A stretch of 64,000 nt of DNA, from contig JAFCMP010000205.1 of the NCBI GenBank assembly GCA_017506865.1, forward strand, positions 1-64,000. Direction: 5' to 3'. This stretch comes from Tribonema minus (taxonomy: Eukaryota > Sar > Xanthophyceae > Tribonematales > Tribonemataceae). The notes under the pieces were generated by a model. The model did no database searches and was not told where the DNA came from. It was given only the letters and a program-made list of their open reading frames with translations. This document shows positions 1 through 10,841 of this stretch, piece by piece (positions within the stretch are counted from its first letter, which is position 1; every line of letters starts with the position of its first letter). Position numbers and translations under genes: made by a program.

Positions 1-507
1 CTTCCCGCACAGCTTGCAGCCTGCCGTGTGCTCCCTCTCCCGATGGCGCGTTTGACGGTCAGCTCCAGGATAGGCCATCGAACCGTTCGTTCGAATTGCA
101 AAAAAACGGAACCTGTTTTCAAACGGGACCCACAGGGGTGAACTCTGCAAATGGACTTCTCTCAATTGTGATGACATGGGTGTAATAGTCACGCCTAGAA
201 ATAAATAAATGGAAGAATATTTTTTTTTTGTGCTCAGGATCTTGAGATATACCATGTTGAAACTTGGACTTTAACTTTAACTCAATTGTGAAGTTTTGGC
301 TCAGTACGGAAGTTCAACTCCATATTGAAGTTTGAAAAGTGCTCAGTGCTCATCATGGTATTTTCACGCAACTTCAACACTCCTCCACCTAATAACTTCA
401 ACATCATGTTGAAATTCAGCAGCGAACGCGGGCAGGGTTCAATCACACTTCGCCAAAGTGGTTTGATTCTGGGTCCCGTTTTCCAATTCAGGTCCCTTTT
501 TCGCAAT
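1..507. other. intergenic, rich in TTCAAC/GTTGAA motifs
   Basis: No convincing coding sequence. Between about 257 and 415 the hexamer TTCAAC and its complement GTTGAA recur in imperfect form. The same motif recurs near 31.4, 41.3, 46.6, 52.9 and 53.6 kb, so it looks like a genome-wide simple repeat. The two short open frames here overlap on opposite strands and are made of this repeat. Confidence 0.5.
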
Positions 508-1687
508 TCAATCCTCGAAAGCCGTTGTGGAGTACATTAGCTCGTTGAGGAATGCCATGCGATCGAGTGCATGTGAAGCTGCGACCGGATCGAGCAAGTG
601 CCACAGTGCTTGCGTGCGTTGCGTGCCCTGCGGCAGCTGTTGGAGGTCCGCCTCCACTTTATCTGCAAGCTCGGTAGCGACGGCATCTGCAAGCGCACTC
701 TGATTGGGGCGCTTCAGACTAGTAGTACACTGCAACTACAGAGCACTGACTCAGTCGGCGTCAAGTACGCGTGAGCAGCATCCGCACCGTGCCAACCACC
801 TGCTGCAGCCATGGCGGCGGTTGCTGCTGCATACGTGGCTGCTGCTGCAGTGGCATTAGCGTGGTGGCCAGCATATGTTCCAGCTTGTCACCTGTTGCTG
901 CATGCAGGGATGCGGCAGCTGTGGCAATCGTCCGTGAGGGGCAGGTGCGCCACTCTGCTGCTGCTGCGCCTTGTAGCATTGCTGGTGTGGAACGCCCAGC
1001 GCCTGCATTGACGGCTGCCGCTGCTGCGTGCGCTGGTGCTGCAGCTGCGCCGCCTGCCTTTGCTGCTGCTGCCAGTGGTGTTGCTGCTGCCGCAGGTGTT
1101 GGTGCAGCACCTGCCACATTGGCCGCTGCCACCGCCACTGCCGCTGTCGCAGCCGGCACGGTTGCGGCGCCGCCTGCCGCCGCCGCGCTCCTGTCGCAGG
1201 TGCTGCAGCAGCCCTCAGGCTAGTAGGGCCTGGAGCAGCTGTGTTGCCTATGCCCGCAGCAGCTGCTGTTGATGCTGCAGCTAGTGATGCCGCCGAGGCC
1301 GCTTGAGGTGCAACACGTGCTGCCGCTAGCGCTGCTGCTGTCTCTGATGCTTGAGCAGCTGCTGCTGCCGCCGCTGCTGCTGCCGCCGCTGCTGCTGCCG
1401 TCGGAGTAGTTGCGCCGTACGCCGCCGCTGCTGCTGCCGCTGGTGCCGCCTGTGCTGCCGCCGCGACCCCTGATCCAGCGGCAGATGCGCCGTGTGTTGC
1501 CGGAATGGCTGCGCCATTAGCGCGGCCTGCCGCTGATGCAGTTGCCGCTGCCGGAGCGGTCGCGCCTCCACTGGCAACCGCCCGAACCCCATATTTGGGC
1601 CAGCCTGGCCCAAATATCTCGTGGGCCAGGTAGGCCACGTCATCCGCTGAGAACTGCGCTGCTGCCGCACCCCGAAGAGACACTCAT
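508..1687 (-). CDS. alanine/glutamine-rich protein of unknown function, left inverted copy
   Basis: A leftward gene with ATG at 1687-1685. It shares the block AQFSADDVAYLAHEIFGPGW with the right copy at 10.6 kb. A long alanine then glutamine-rich low-complexity region follows. The next part (DKLEHMLATTLMPLQQ, about 800-900) and a last exon at 508-729 look like real protein. The last exon follows a TTGCAG acceptor, has phase 0, contains NQSALADAVATELADKV and ends ...STTAFED. A donor at 799 would give a 70-base intron with matching phase. The conserved block is in a different frame from the ATG because of one extra G compared with the right copy, and the frame changes back inside the alanine tract. 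The copy may therefore be damaged or use an unseen intron. I do not recognise the family. Confidence 0.4.
1591..1617. repeat. 27-bp perfect palindrome, left copy
   Basis: Two 13-base arms, ATATTTGGGCCAG and CTGGCCCAAATAT, separated by one base. It lies inside the shared coding block (residues EIFGPGWPKY). It is identical in sequence and symmetry to 10683-10709. Confidence 0.9.
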
Positions 1688-1782
1688 TGTGCCCCAGCAA
1701 AGCGCCCCTGGTGGCGTACGACAGCTACTACACTAGCTGTTGCACCAGCAGAGCGTTGGCGGATGGGGCGAAGCCTACAGAG
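1591..1782 (-). repeat. inverted-repeat arm (left) flanking the MULE
   Basis: Read on the minus strand, this segment matches 10537-10709 on the plus strand almost base for base, apart from a short insert in the TGGTG...TAGTAGCTGTCG stretch and a few substitutions. The match begins near GCTCTG(T/C)AGGC on the transposon side and fades into alanine-coding sequence on the outside. The arms face each other across the MULE transposase, as MULE terminal inverted repeats do. They could instead be two inverted gene copies. Confidence 0.7.
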
Positions 1783-2832
1783 CACGTTGGAGTCATCAGG
1801 TGATGCCTGGCAGTCGCTGCAGCTCTCCAGTTGCGTATCCTTCCCGTGCATCATGGCATTGCCTTGCATGTCGGTCTGTATCGCCTGTGCGAGCCTGGAG
1901 CAAGTCTTGTTAATCACAGTTGCCTCAGACGCAAGTAAGATGCAGGGCGCCAGTTTTCGCTGGCAGCCGAGGAGTCGAGGGCAGCACGGGAGTTTCAGCA
2001 ACTTCAATCGTTGGTCTTTCGCGTTTCTACTGATGTTGTTTCTGCCTTTAGCGTGTCTTCTTGCTACATGACCATGAGGTTTTAACTTATATTAACACTC
2101 GTTTTTCTTACATCATCGAAAATGTATGGGCTTTGGGTGGCTTGGGGCCTCTAATTCCTTAATGGCGACTGCTGCAGGACGCTTCCATAAGCATCATGAT
2201 GGCGCTTATCCTGCGTGTGATGTGATTCATTGAGCATCTTGTTGGCAGTTGAAGGTGAAGCACTCAGCATTGTATACTGGTGCAGAAACTAGTTCGGGCT
2301 TACTACCAAGAAACCGCCAAAATACTTTGCTACTGCCCCCCTGCTAGTTTGATGTGCCTCAAGTATCTAGACGTTGAACAATTTCCTCGTGCCATGCAGT
2401 GTTAGATTACGACTGCCTGGAAAAATCAGTGGTGTCCTTTGCCCACGCCTGAACGCATGGCGCCTTCATGTCTGAAGCCATCTGAATACCAACCCCTGAC
2501 AGCGCCGGTGCCTCTATGCACGCATGCATGCGGCGATGCACCTGCCAACGACGCATGGCAGCCGCATTTTCAGCGCGCTGTGCGAGAGGGACGACAGGGA
2601 CGTGCGCGACAACAGCAGCAGCTCAGCCGTGCTCTCAACGCTTAATGTGGCGGCGCTTTCAGGCGCGCATGAGTCGGCAGCAGCGACACCACGTTCATGG
2701 TCTCAGCGCCAGCAGTGGCGGCGGTGCGCGCACGCGATGGGAGTGTGCATAACAGCCGTTGCGGTTCAGCCGCGTGCACAGCATAATGCCTTTTATGGCA
2801 CTTGTATCGCATGGCGGTACCGGCGATACGTG
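1783..2832. other. no gene recognised
   Basis: Short overlapping open frames only. 1783-2080 is open on both strands, but no family is recognisable. 2080-2440 is AT-richer and empty. 2440-2830 is GC-rich and may hold decayed downstream parts of the kinase fragment to its right. Confidence 0.4.
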
Positions 2833-3126
2833 CTTAGAAGGCAGCGGCGCCAGTGCAGCAAGCGCGGTGCGTCGCTCCAGCTCCTCCACGCACTCGCCGA
2901 GCAGCGCCATGCCTGAAAGGCGTCGGCGTCGGCGGCGTGCGGCGCGCTGCCGCCGCCGCCGCGCGCGAGCGCGTGCCAACGCCGCAGCATGCGCCACAGC
3001 TGCGGCGTGGCGTCGAGGCCCGGCGGGCGCAGTGCCGTGCAGCGCGGCGACCTTGCGCGCGATGGCGGCGCTCGTGCGCGGCTCGCGCATCTGCGCCGGC
3101 GTCAGCGTCTGCGCCTCCAGGAACTC
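2833..3126 (-). pseudogene. choline/ethanolamine kinase fragment
   Basis: On the minus strand a GCCAG acceptor (3127-3129) is followed by EFLEAQTLTPAQMREP and then TSAAIARKVAALHG. This matches the choline/ethanolamine kinase stretch that in plants reads roughly EFI.ARTL...LRDPEIS.L.A.KL.EFH. The next expected part, TPQLWRMLRRWHALARG, is present but one frame away. The part after that, MALLGECVEELERR, is back in the first frame. The catalytic HNDLQxGN block should come next and is absent. Two internal frame changes and the missing kinase core argue for a decayed or captured fragment rather than a working gene. The family call rests on this one stretch, recognised by eye. Confidence 0.55.
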
Positions 3127-4422
3127 CTGGCGTCGAGCAGGCGGGCCGGGGGGGCGGGTGCTCTCGACGGCAGCAGAAGAGGCGGGGGCGCATACGCCTA
3201 AGGAGCAGCAGCGCCTGGCACGGCACAAGGTGCTGCTCACTTGATGTAATCAAGCGCGGACGGGCGTGGCAATGGCACGCAGCCGCCAGACACTTCAGCA
3301 GCAGGTGTTCCAAAGCTGCGCAACACTAGCGCAGCTGTTGTGACTCCCACCAGCGATCTGGCTGTGTGCAGCACATAGCAATGTGCATGAGGGGCATGCT
3401 GCAGCAGGTTTTGTCCGACAGGTGCATCATGAGCAGCTTGGCTCATGATGCACCCTCAGCTGCGTCAGTTGCAGATGGAAGCGCGTAGCATGCTGGACGC
3501 TTTCAACAATTGTGAGCATGCCTTGGTAAATGGTGGCACGTCAGCTGTGGCTGTGGCGACGTTTAATAAATGTTCGAGGCTTTACTACCAACACCTACGC
3601 TATACTATGAAGTATAGTTGTCCAACATGTTTCGTCATCCACGTGTGACTCTGTCTTGTAGGCTCTTTTGACTGTTGACGCTTGATGCATGATCATGATG
3701 CTTACACATGAGGTTTCTTGTGCATGATCATACCTTCCCTGTTGATGCTTGATGCATCATGCTTACACATTAGATTTCTTGTGCATGCTGCACACCTTCC
3801 TGTTGGTTGCTTCATTTGAAACTCGAAAGGTTGGCGATATATATATGTATCACGCAAACATCATGAACTTGTGTGTTTCGCTTTGCAATGTACATGAATC
3901 AATGCAAATGGCCAACTCGGGTGCTGGTACACGGGTGTGTGTGCTCCCATCGCACATTGGGCAAGCATCAAATTGAATGATCGCACATTGCTGCCCGTTT
4001 GATTGTGGCTGCTGGATTATTGAGCATACATGTGGTCTTGTTGCGCCAGCATCCATCCACACAACCTTACCCTAAATCTTGACACAATCATCACCTGTGC
4101 TTTGGCGTGCAATGTCCCAAACAGCTGACGTGAACCACTTCATGCTACATGCATGTATACGAATGCCTCAGAGGGTCTCCAATGAGAGTGTAAAATGTGT
4201 GCACGCACACATTTGCAGAGCGAGCTCATATTCCTATCACATGCATCACATGCACACCCATGCATCTGATGGAAAAAGCCGAGCGCAGCATTGACAAAGC
4301 TGTCTGCAAGACAGTTCAGATCATGCATGATCATCTTAAGGGCAAAAACACAATCTTGCAAGAAAGATGAATGCATCAGAGATGGAATGCCAATGCAAGG
4401 AATATATTGCACATGCAAGCGT
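3127..4422. other. intergenic, AT-richer, no gene seen
   Basis: Only short frames on both strands. It contains the local duplication at 3673-3801 and many TGCATG/CATGCA words. It lies downstream of the transposase stop and may be transposon 3' sequence. Confidence 0.5.
3673..3801 (+). repeat. imperfect tandem duplication, about 65 bp per unit
   Basis: Unit one (3673-3740) and unit two (3741-3801) share GTTGA(C/T)GCTTGATGCAT, CATGCTTACACAT and TTTCTTGTGCATG in the same order. Unit two lacks an internal ATGATC. Confidence 0.7.
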
Positions 4423-7400
4423 TTAGGTTTTCTTCTTCTTACTGGGGCCAGCTGTGCTGCTCCGTGCCCGTTTCCCCAATACTTTCTGTGTACGCCTCTG
4501 CCTGATGAGTGGGTCATGGACATTGCCTGCTACTCTATCACGTGCTACTTGGCTAAGGTACTTCATCAGTTCCACCGCCTCCTGAGGTGGCAATGACTTA
4601 ACATCCGCAATGAGATTCTTGGCAAGTCCCCAGATTTGGGCATGCGCTATGTCAACGCTCAGCTGCTGAGGCTCATCCACCCCCATTGCATCCCAGTCAT
4701 CGCATGCTGCAGCCCCCACACCAGATGCGGCAGCTGCAAATTGCCTTGCAGCAAGCGCCACCACTTTTGCTAGTACTATCTCTTTACCTTCACCAGTGAG
4801 AATGCAGGCTGCCGCCTTCACACGGGAGGGGTGGAGCCACCTCGAGTGCGTGTTGCGGAAGATACACTCTGCAGCTGAGCGCTGCACGCGTGAGCATTGT
4901 GCGACAGTCGCCGTGGTCAGCACTGGGCTTGCCGCAGTCGCTGATGCTGCCGCCCGCCGCCGTCGCTGGTGCTGTCGGCGGCGCCGCTGTCGCCGGCGCT
5001 GCGTCCATGCTGTGCACAAGCGGCGCTGCTGCCGCTGCTGCCGCTGCCGCTGTCGCCGGCGCTGCCGCCGCTGCTGTCGCCGGCGCTGCGTCCAAGCTGC
5101 GCACAAGCGGCGCTGCTGCCGCTGCCGCTGTCGCCGGCGCTGCCGCCGCTGCTGCTGCCGCCGCTGTCGCCGGCGCTGCGTCCAAGCTGCGCACAAGCGG
5201 CGCTGCTGCCGCTGCTGCCGCTGCCGCTGTCGCCGGCGCTGCCGCCGCTGCTGCCGCCGCCGCTGTCGCCGGCACTGCGTACATGCTGCGCACAAGCGGC
5301 GCTGCCGCCGCTACTGCCAGCGCTGCTGTCGCCGGCGCCGCGTCTATGGTGCGCCCAATGGCAGGCGGCGCCGTAGCAGCTCGCACCACTGATGCCGCCA
5401 GCGCCGGCGTCGAAGTCCGTCGCGAGCACACAGTCAAGATGTTTGTGCTGGGGCTTGCTTTGCGTGCACTGCTGAGCACCAGCTTTGCGTCCGCCGCCAT
5501 GAGCCCTTGAAGCCTGCGCCATTCCATTGCGGTGACAGAGTCACCTACATGAATGCGCCGGCTCTCCTCCGCTGGCAGCAGAGCCCCTGTTGATTTGTTG
5601 CGAGTGAAGCTGAGCACTGTGACCGTGTTGTCCGTGAAGCCGAGCTCAACTCCAAGACTCTCTCCCACCATCATGCGCAGTGATACATCATGCGTAGTGT
5701 ACGCTTGAAGTTGAGTAGCACCGCCTGTGGCTGCCGCTGCGCTGGATGCTGCTGTTCTGCTGCCGCTGCTGCTGCTGCTGCGCTGCCGCTCCTCCGCGCC
5801 GCTGCTGCATTGCTCATCTTCCTCGCCGCCGCTGCTGCCATCGTCCGCGCCGCCGCTGCGCTGCCCCTCCTCCTCACCACTTCCGTTGCCCCCTTCACCA
5901 GGCAAAACTGTCACTCGCGGCAAGCACGCGAGGACATGGCGGCACAGCATGCCTGTCCGCATAGTCTCCAGGCAAGTGCACAGCGCAGCTCCTGAGGCAG
6001 TTATCACCACAGAATGGCACGAGCGGCCAAGAGTGGAAGCTACAGAAAACCATTCCTGTGCGCCAAACGCTGTGTAGTTGTCTGCGATGGCTTGCAGCAT
6101 GCTGATGCTTGCTCTGTGATGATCATTCTCGTCCAGTGCTGCATCGGGCTCAGCCTCCACGGCCCACTCTGCAAGCAAAGAGCACATGCCATCATGCTTA
6201 GTCAGTGTGAAGTGGAACACAGTAACCCGTTGTGCTTGCTCCACTTTCACCACTTGGTGCGCGATAGTCGTCACTTAGTGTCTATTGAGCAGCAAGGATG
6301 CTGCTGTTGCCTGCCAGTAACAATAGTTTTAAACGACAGTGTCAGAAGTACGGCCAATGTAAATGTGATGATATCAGAGATGACCACACATGTAACACAT
6401 GCCTAAACTAGTTGCTAAGCTGGTCGCTGACACCAACAAATTGTGTTGTGCAGCCTTTCGTTTGACCACACACAAAAAGCATAGCAATCTAATTGAGCAC
6501 TGATGTGGTGATGATCACTGGGGTCGATATATGCGCTCAAGCCGCTCTGGACACGTTGCTCCTTGTATGCAATGAGGTTGCGAGACTGCCACTATTGAAG
6601 TGAAAAACTTTCTAGCTAGCCTAATGACCCGAACCGTTGATGTTGAAGTTAGGAGTTCATGTTACCTACTTGAACAGAAACTCAATTGGCACTTTTTGAA
6701 GCAAAAACAAGCTGCTGAACATCAATTCTTGGTAATTGTACAACTCCTGTTTGCATGTACCTGAGGTGTCGCAGTGATCCTGCCTTGCCAGCTCAACATG
6801 ATAGCGCGCAGCAGCTCCAACTTCCTGAACGAGACACGTGAAGCAGTGCAGCGTCCCGTCCTGCTGAGCGACGTCCAGAAGCGGCTGATAGATGTTGCGA
6901 AGCGCTGCATCCACGCCTTTGAGCGCTACGCCATATGCCCGATTTGTGGCCTTGTTGTAGAGCTGGTCTTCGGCGCTGTATCTGCTGGTGATGCGGTCAA
7001 TGGTGGTCTTAAGGACGCAGAGGGTGCTGAGCTTGTGAAGCTCAGATTTGATCTTGGCGAAATATCCCTCACACCGCTGGGTAGAGTTGATCCCCAAGGT
7101 GAGGACGCCGATGCGGAAGTAGAATGCCCACCGCTGCCGTATGGGGTAGATGGTCGTGTTCAGGTACTTGACAACATCGGCATCGGCTTTGCCAGCACTC
7201 GCAAGTGCACGGTGAAGTGCGGTCCAGGCGCGCTCAAAGCAAACCTCCGTGGGTGCCCTGGATGCTCGATGCAGACACTTCTTGAAGACCTGCCAATGGC
7301 ATCGAGGTGTAAGTGAACTTCAAGTTGATGAACACTGCAGCATTGAAGCTGTATCAGCCAGTGCGGCAGATGCAAAGATAAGGCCTGCATGGGTGCATAC

Positions 7401-10247
7401 AATACTATTTTGTACATTATCGTGGCACAGCAGCAAAGGACAATCATGATGGTGGCGCCACACGCACATTCATTTTGTGACATGTTATTTGACCGATGAT
7501 GTTGCGCTGGCAATATCGCAACATGCGTGTTACTTGAATGGCCATTGCCATATTGGGTTCTGTGAATTGCTGCTGCAGCGGTCTGCTTGGTGTGGACCGA
7601 ACATGCATGAGTGAATGAGCCTCCATAGCATTGCAATGTGTCCATGATGGCTTTCTGCTTTGCAGCACGCTCCAACCCAATGCTGTTGATGGTACTACCG
7701 CTGGCAGCAATTTAGAGCCGTGGATGTCAGGTTCATTCACGCTATATCATTTAAAACATTTGAGTATGATATTTTACATACAGATAGCATGCGCGCAATT
7801 TGCAAAAAATTTCTCTACGCCACGTTCACCAAGGTCAAATACCTCAATGCGCGCATCACCATTCCGGATTGGCAACTTCAGAGTAAACATTTGCCATACA
7901 TTTGAGTATGTTAATTTTACATACAGATAGCATGAGCGTAGTTTTCAACGTGTTTCCCTACGTCACGTTCACCAAGGTGAAACACTTCAATGCGTGCATC
8001 ACTTCCGGATCGGCAACTTCACCTTCAATTTGAACATTTGCCATACGTCACACGGTTTTCAGCAGTATGTAGAAGAATAACCCCTCCCACGCAGTCAAAG
8101 ACGGGGAAAATGAATATTATGAGCCCATGTTGCAATGCCTACGTGAACTTAAAATCATGCCCCAGCTATGCAGTAATGCAACATCAAGTCAAGCGGGCAA
8201 GCAAAATTTGCACTTGCCTGCCATGTTGAATCGCCCAGCTTCCCCTTGAGCTTCTCCTTCACATTCTTGACGAAGTGCCACTCGCAGATGAGGTGCACTG
8301 TTCCTGGCCAGGAAAGCCCCATGGCAGCTTCCGCAGCAAAATCCCTGCAATGGAGGTGAAAAGCAGATGTTGCATGCGCATGTGAGACGGCTGTGCGCAA
8401 GGCGGGCTACTGGGCACACTGACAATGATATCATTGACATCCCCACCATAATTCGCACACCTGTCTGTGAAGCACACACGAGGGTGCTTGCCGTCCACCA
8501 TTTTCACGTAGTGGTCAAAGAACCACATGAATGCCTCTGTGTCCTCCTTGTCCAAGACTGCCTGGCAGAAGAGTCGTGTCCTGAACACCAAGAGCGCCGC
8601 AGTGAGTCGCAGTGAGAAAATGAATGCATCGCTCAGCAACATGCAGTCAATTGTTAAGAACAGTGAAAAAGCAGTGTAGTCCATCAGCATTTGGCAGCTA
8701 TACAGTATCGCTGACTGCCATGTCAATCACTGCAGTTTGGTGACGGCATGCATTCAGCATTATTACATACTGCTCACTTGCTCTCGCCGTTCACTCCAAC
8801 GATCACGCTCAGTGGCAGGCCATACTTGGTGGTGCCAAAAGTGCAGTCCTGCACAGGCGGCACAAAAGCATAGAAGTTGAGCGGAACATGATGTGTTGTC
8901 ATTTCGTCATACAGCGATAATTTCCTATGAGCCGTTGATGACCACCTCCATCATGGTGTGCGAATGTAGCTGAGCCAAATCATTTGGGCAAATATGAGTT
9001 TCAGTATGCACACTGTGACCGCATTGGTGCTGGGTTTTCCAGAGGCAGCTGCTGATCAAGTAGTAAGCGATGACAATGACACGGTGACACCAGTCAATTG
9101 CAGCGCACTGGCAATTACATACAGTACATCGTCAAAATATTCAGACCATGGGGTGGCAAGAGGGACAAAGTATACTGCCTTAAGACTAGGTACGTCATGA
9201 TGCTGCATGAGTTGAGTGCAGCAGCCAATGAAGCATCACCGGTGCAGTAACAGCAGCATACCTGTTGGACTACATCTAGGCCAAAGTCCTTAGCGGCTCG
9301 ACCTGCTCCTGAGTAGCCCAAAAAGCGAGCCTGAACGTGCAGTCCTCCTGAAGGTCGTATGATGCGTATCCTCCGTTGGCCTTCACCTCGCAGAGCGCTG
9401 CGATGAACTCTTTGCTATCACCCTTGGTGAATGCAATGCGTGCTCTGACGTCAGCTTCTGTGTTGTTCAGCAGGGCGAGAGCTGATTGATCAAAAACCGC
9501 TGTGAAGTCACCGCCGAAATGATGAAGTCACGACAGTCTGCTGAAGCACCTTGCCACTCATAGTTGGTGCGGCACTCCAGTTCCTGACGTTCTGGATGAT
9601 GTCATCTGTGAGGTCTTCCCTGGTGATGATGCGACCTGTATTACCAGGTGGCGCCACCGGTTCAGTCATGGCACTCAGCGCGTGATTGTGGCCCTCGTGG
9701 AATGATGTGAGTTGGGAAATTGCCCATGGTGGCTCGTGGCTGGCATTCTGGCATGAGTTCTCATCTGGTGCTATGTGCTGCTCCTTTGACACTGACTGTT
9801 GTCTGAGCTTTACAAGCCACTTGCACTCGCACTTGATGCATGTGCTTGCGACTGCACGACGCTGCGCTTCTGGGTGCGTCTCTGAGCGCTTGCGAGGTGG
9901 TTTGTCAGCACAATGGCAGATAATCCAGAACAGAGGAGGGCTGCGTTGTTTGCTCTTGCAGTATACCTTGAAGCCAGCACTGGCAGCATACGTCTGCACC
10001 GCATCGATGGCATGCTGCCGGGTTGCAAACAGCCTGCTGTTGAGGTCAGCACAGACCTGAAAATGGCGAGGCAGAAAACAGCAAAGCTATCAGGCAGGGA
10101 TGCTGTACAGATCAAGGCAAGTATTGCATTACAGACAGGTATATACACTCCTTAACAGAGGAACCAGACACGTACCTCAGCGTCTGTCACGTTGTGGACC
10201 GCAGCAGTCTGTAACGAAGGCGCTGACAGCTCCTGGAGCTGTTCCAT
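4423..10247 (-). CDS. Mutator-like transposase with FAR1 DNA-binding and SWIM domains
   Basis: Multi-exon gene; exons read: 10176-10247 (MEQLQELS...), about 9530-10059 (FAR1-type finger, with YAASAGFKVYCKSKQR and the histidines of FHEGHNHAL), 9262-about 9520, 8778-8848 (first catalytic Asp, DCTFGTTKYGLPLSVIVGVN), 8461-8580 (KEDTEAFMWFF, ending FTD), 8218-8344 (RDFAAEAAM, then HLICEWHFVKNV), 6761-7289 (catalytic Glu in STQRCEGYFAKIK) and 6273 to the end (SWIM finger, CTC...LCRHV). Splice phases agree between most exons, and one donor is GC (CAG|GCAAGT at 8217). The frame changes inside the 9.3-9.5 kb stretch, near 9515 and near 9295. It changes again in the alanine-coding minisatellite, after which a basic tail ends ...PSKKKKT at 4423. 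All DDE residues are present, but these breaks suggest ageing or sequence error. Confidence 0.85.
4965..5345 (-). repeat. GC-rich minisatellite inside the transposase tail
   Basis: Four to five diverged units of roughly 70-100 bases built from CTGCCGCTGCTGTCGCCGGCGCTG and GCGCACAAGCGGCGCTGCTG. On the minus strand they encode APLVRSLDAAPATAAAAA-like units. All three frames stay open through the array, so unit gain or loss can change the reading frame without making a stop. Confidence 0.8.
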
Positions 10248-10536
10248 CTCAGGATCTGTGGCGCCACAACAGGAACTGAATTCAGCAAAAGCGAATACGT
10301 TTTGTGCTCACGCAGGATTCAAGCGCATACTTATAAATGTACGTAACCTGATGCGTTGCTTGGTGCTGTGTGCTCCACTCAATGGTGCACAAGCAACTCG
10401 TCCAACGTGAACACACAGACAAGCAGTAGTGCGGCAACGACAGTTGGCGCAGTGAGAGGTGCATTTCGCGTGACGCCGCACCTGGAGAGCTGTGGCGGTC
10501 GCCAAGGCCTCAAAAGTTGTCAGTGTATCAAGCTCT

Positions 10537-10709
10537 GCAAGCCTCGCCCCATCCGCCAACGCTCTGCTGGTGTAGTAGCTGTCGTACGCCACCAGGGCGC
10601 TTTGCTGGGCACAATGAGTGTCTCTTCGGGTGCGACAGCAGCGCAGTTCTCAGCGGATGACGTGGCCTACCTGGCCCACGAGATATTTGGGCCAGGCTGG
10701 CCCAAATAT
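10537..10709 (+). repeat. inverted-repeat arm (right) flanking the MULE
   Basis: Plus-strand partner of 1591-1782. It contains the start of the outward ORF at 10614 and the same 27-bp palindrome at 10683-10709. Confidence 0.7.
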
Positions 10710-10841
10710 GGGCTTCGGGCAACCGCCGCTGCCGCTGTGACAGTTGCCGCTGCTGGCGCTGCTGGTGCTGGTGCTGCTGCCGCTGCAGCTGCCGCCGCTT
10801 GTGTTGCCGCATCCTCAGCAGCGTTGTCTGCAGCAGCTTGA
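10614..10841 (+). CDS. alanine-rich protein of unknown function, right inverted copy
   Basis: Open frame of 75 residues starting MSVSSGATAAQFSADD. It continues through the shared AYLAHEIFGPGWPKYG block into a polyalanine tail ending ALSAAA. Unlike the left copy, the ATG and conserved block share a frame here. The true protein may be longer through splicing, since the left copy has a downstream exon. The reading direction is outward from the MULE. The function is unknown. Confidence 0.45.
   Translation: MSVSSGATAAQFSADDVAYLAHEIFGPGWPKYGLRATAAAAVTVAAAGAAGAGAAAAAAAAACVAASSAALSAAA

Larger units (their letters stand above)
1591..10709 (-). mobile_element. candidate complete MULE with inverted ends
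   Basis: The transposase lies between two facing ~190-bp near-identical segments, as in MULEs with long terminal inverted repeats. The outer limits are not crisp, because both arms grade into alanine-coding DNA. I could not find a 9-bp target duplication by eye. The left interior holds 2.6 kb of non-transposase DNA, including the choline-kinase fragment, which is how a gene-capturing (Pack-type) MULE would look. Confidence 0.45.

Noticed and set aside
761-1306. Several long Ala/Cys/Gln-rich frames on both strands
   Set aside because: All come from CTG/CCG-type runs that stay open in every frame. Only the stretch with splice support and normal residue usage was kept.
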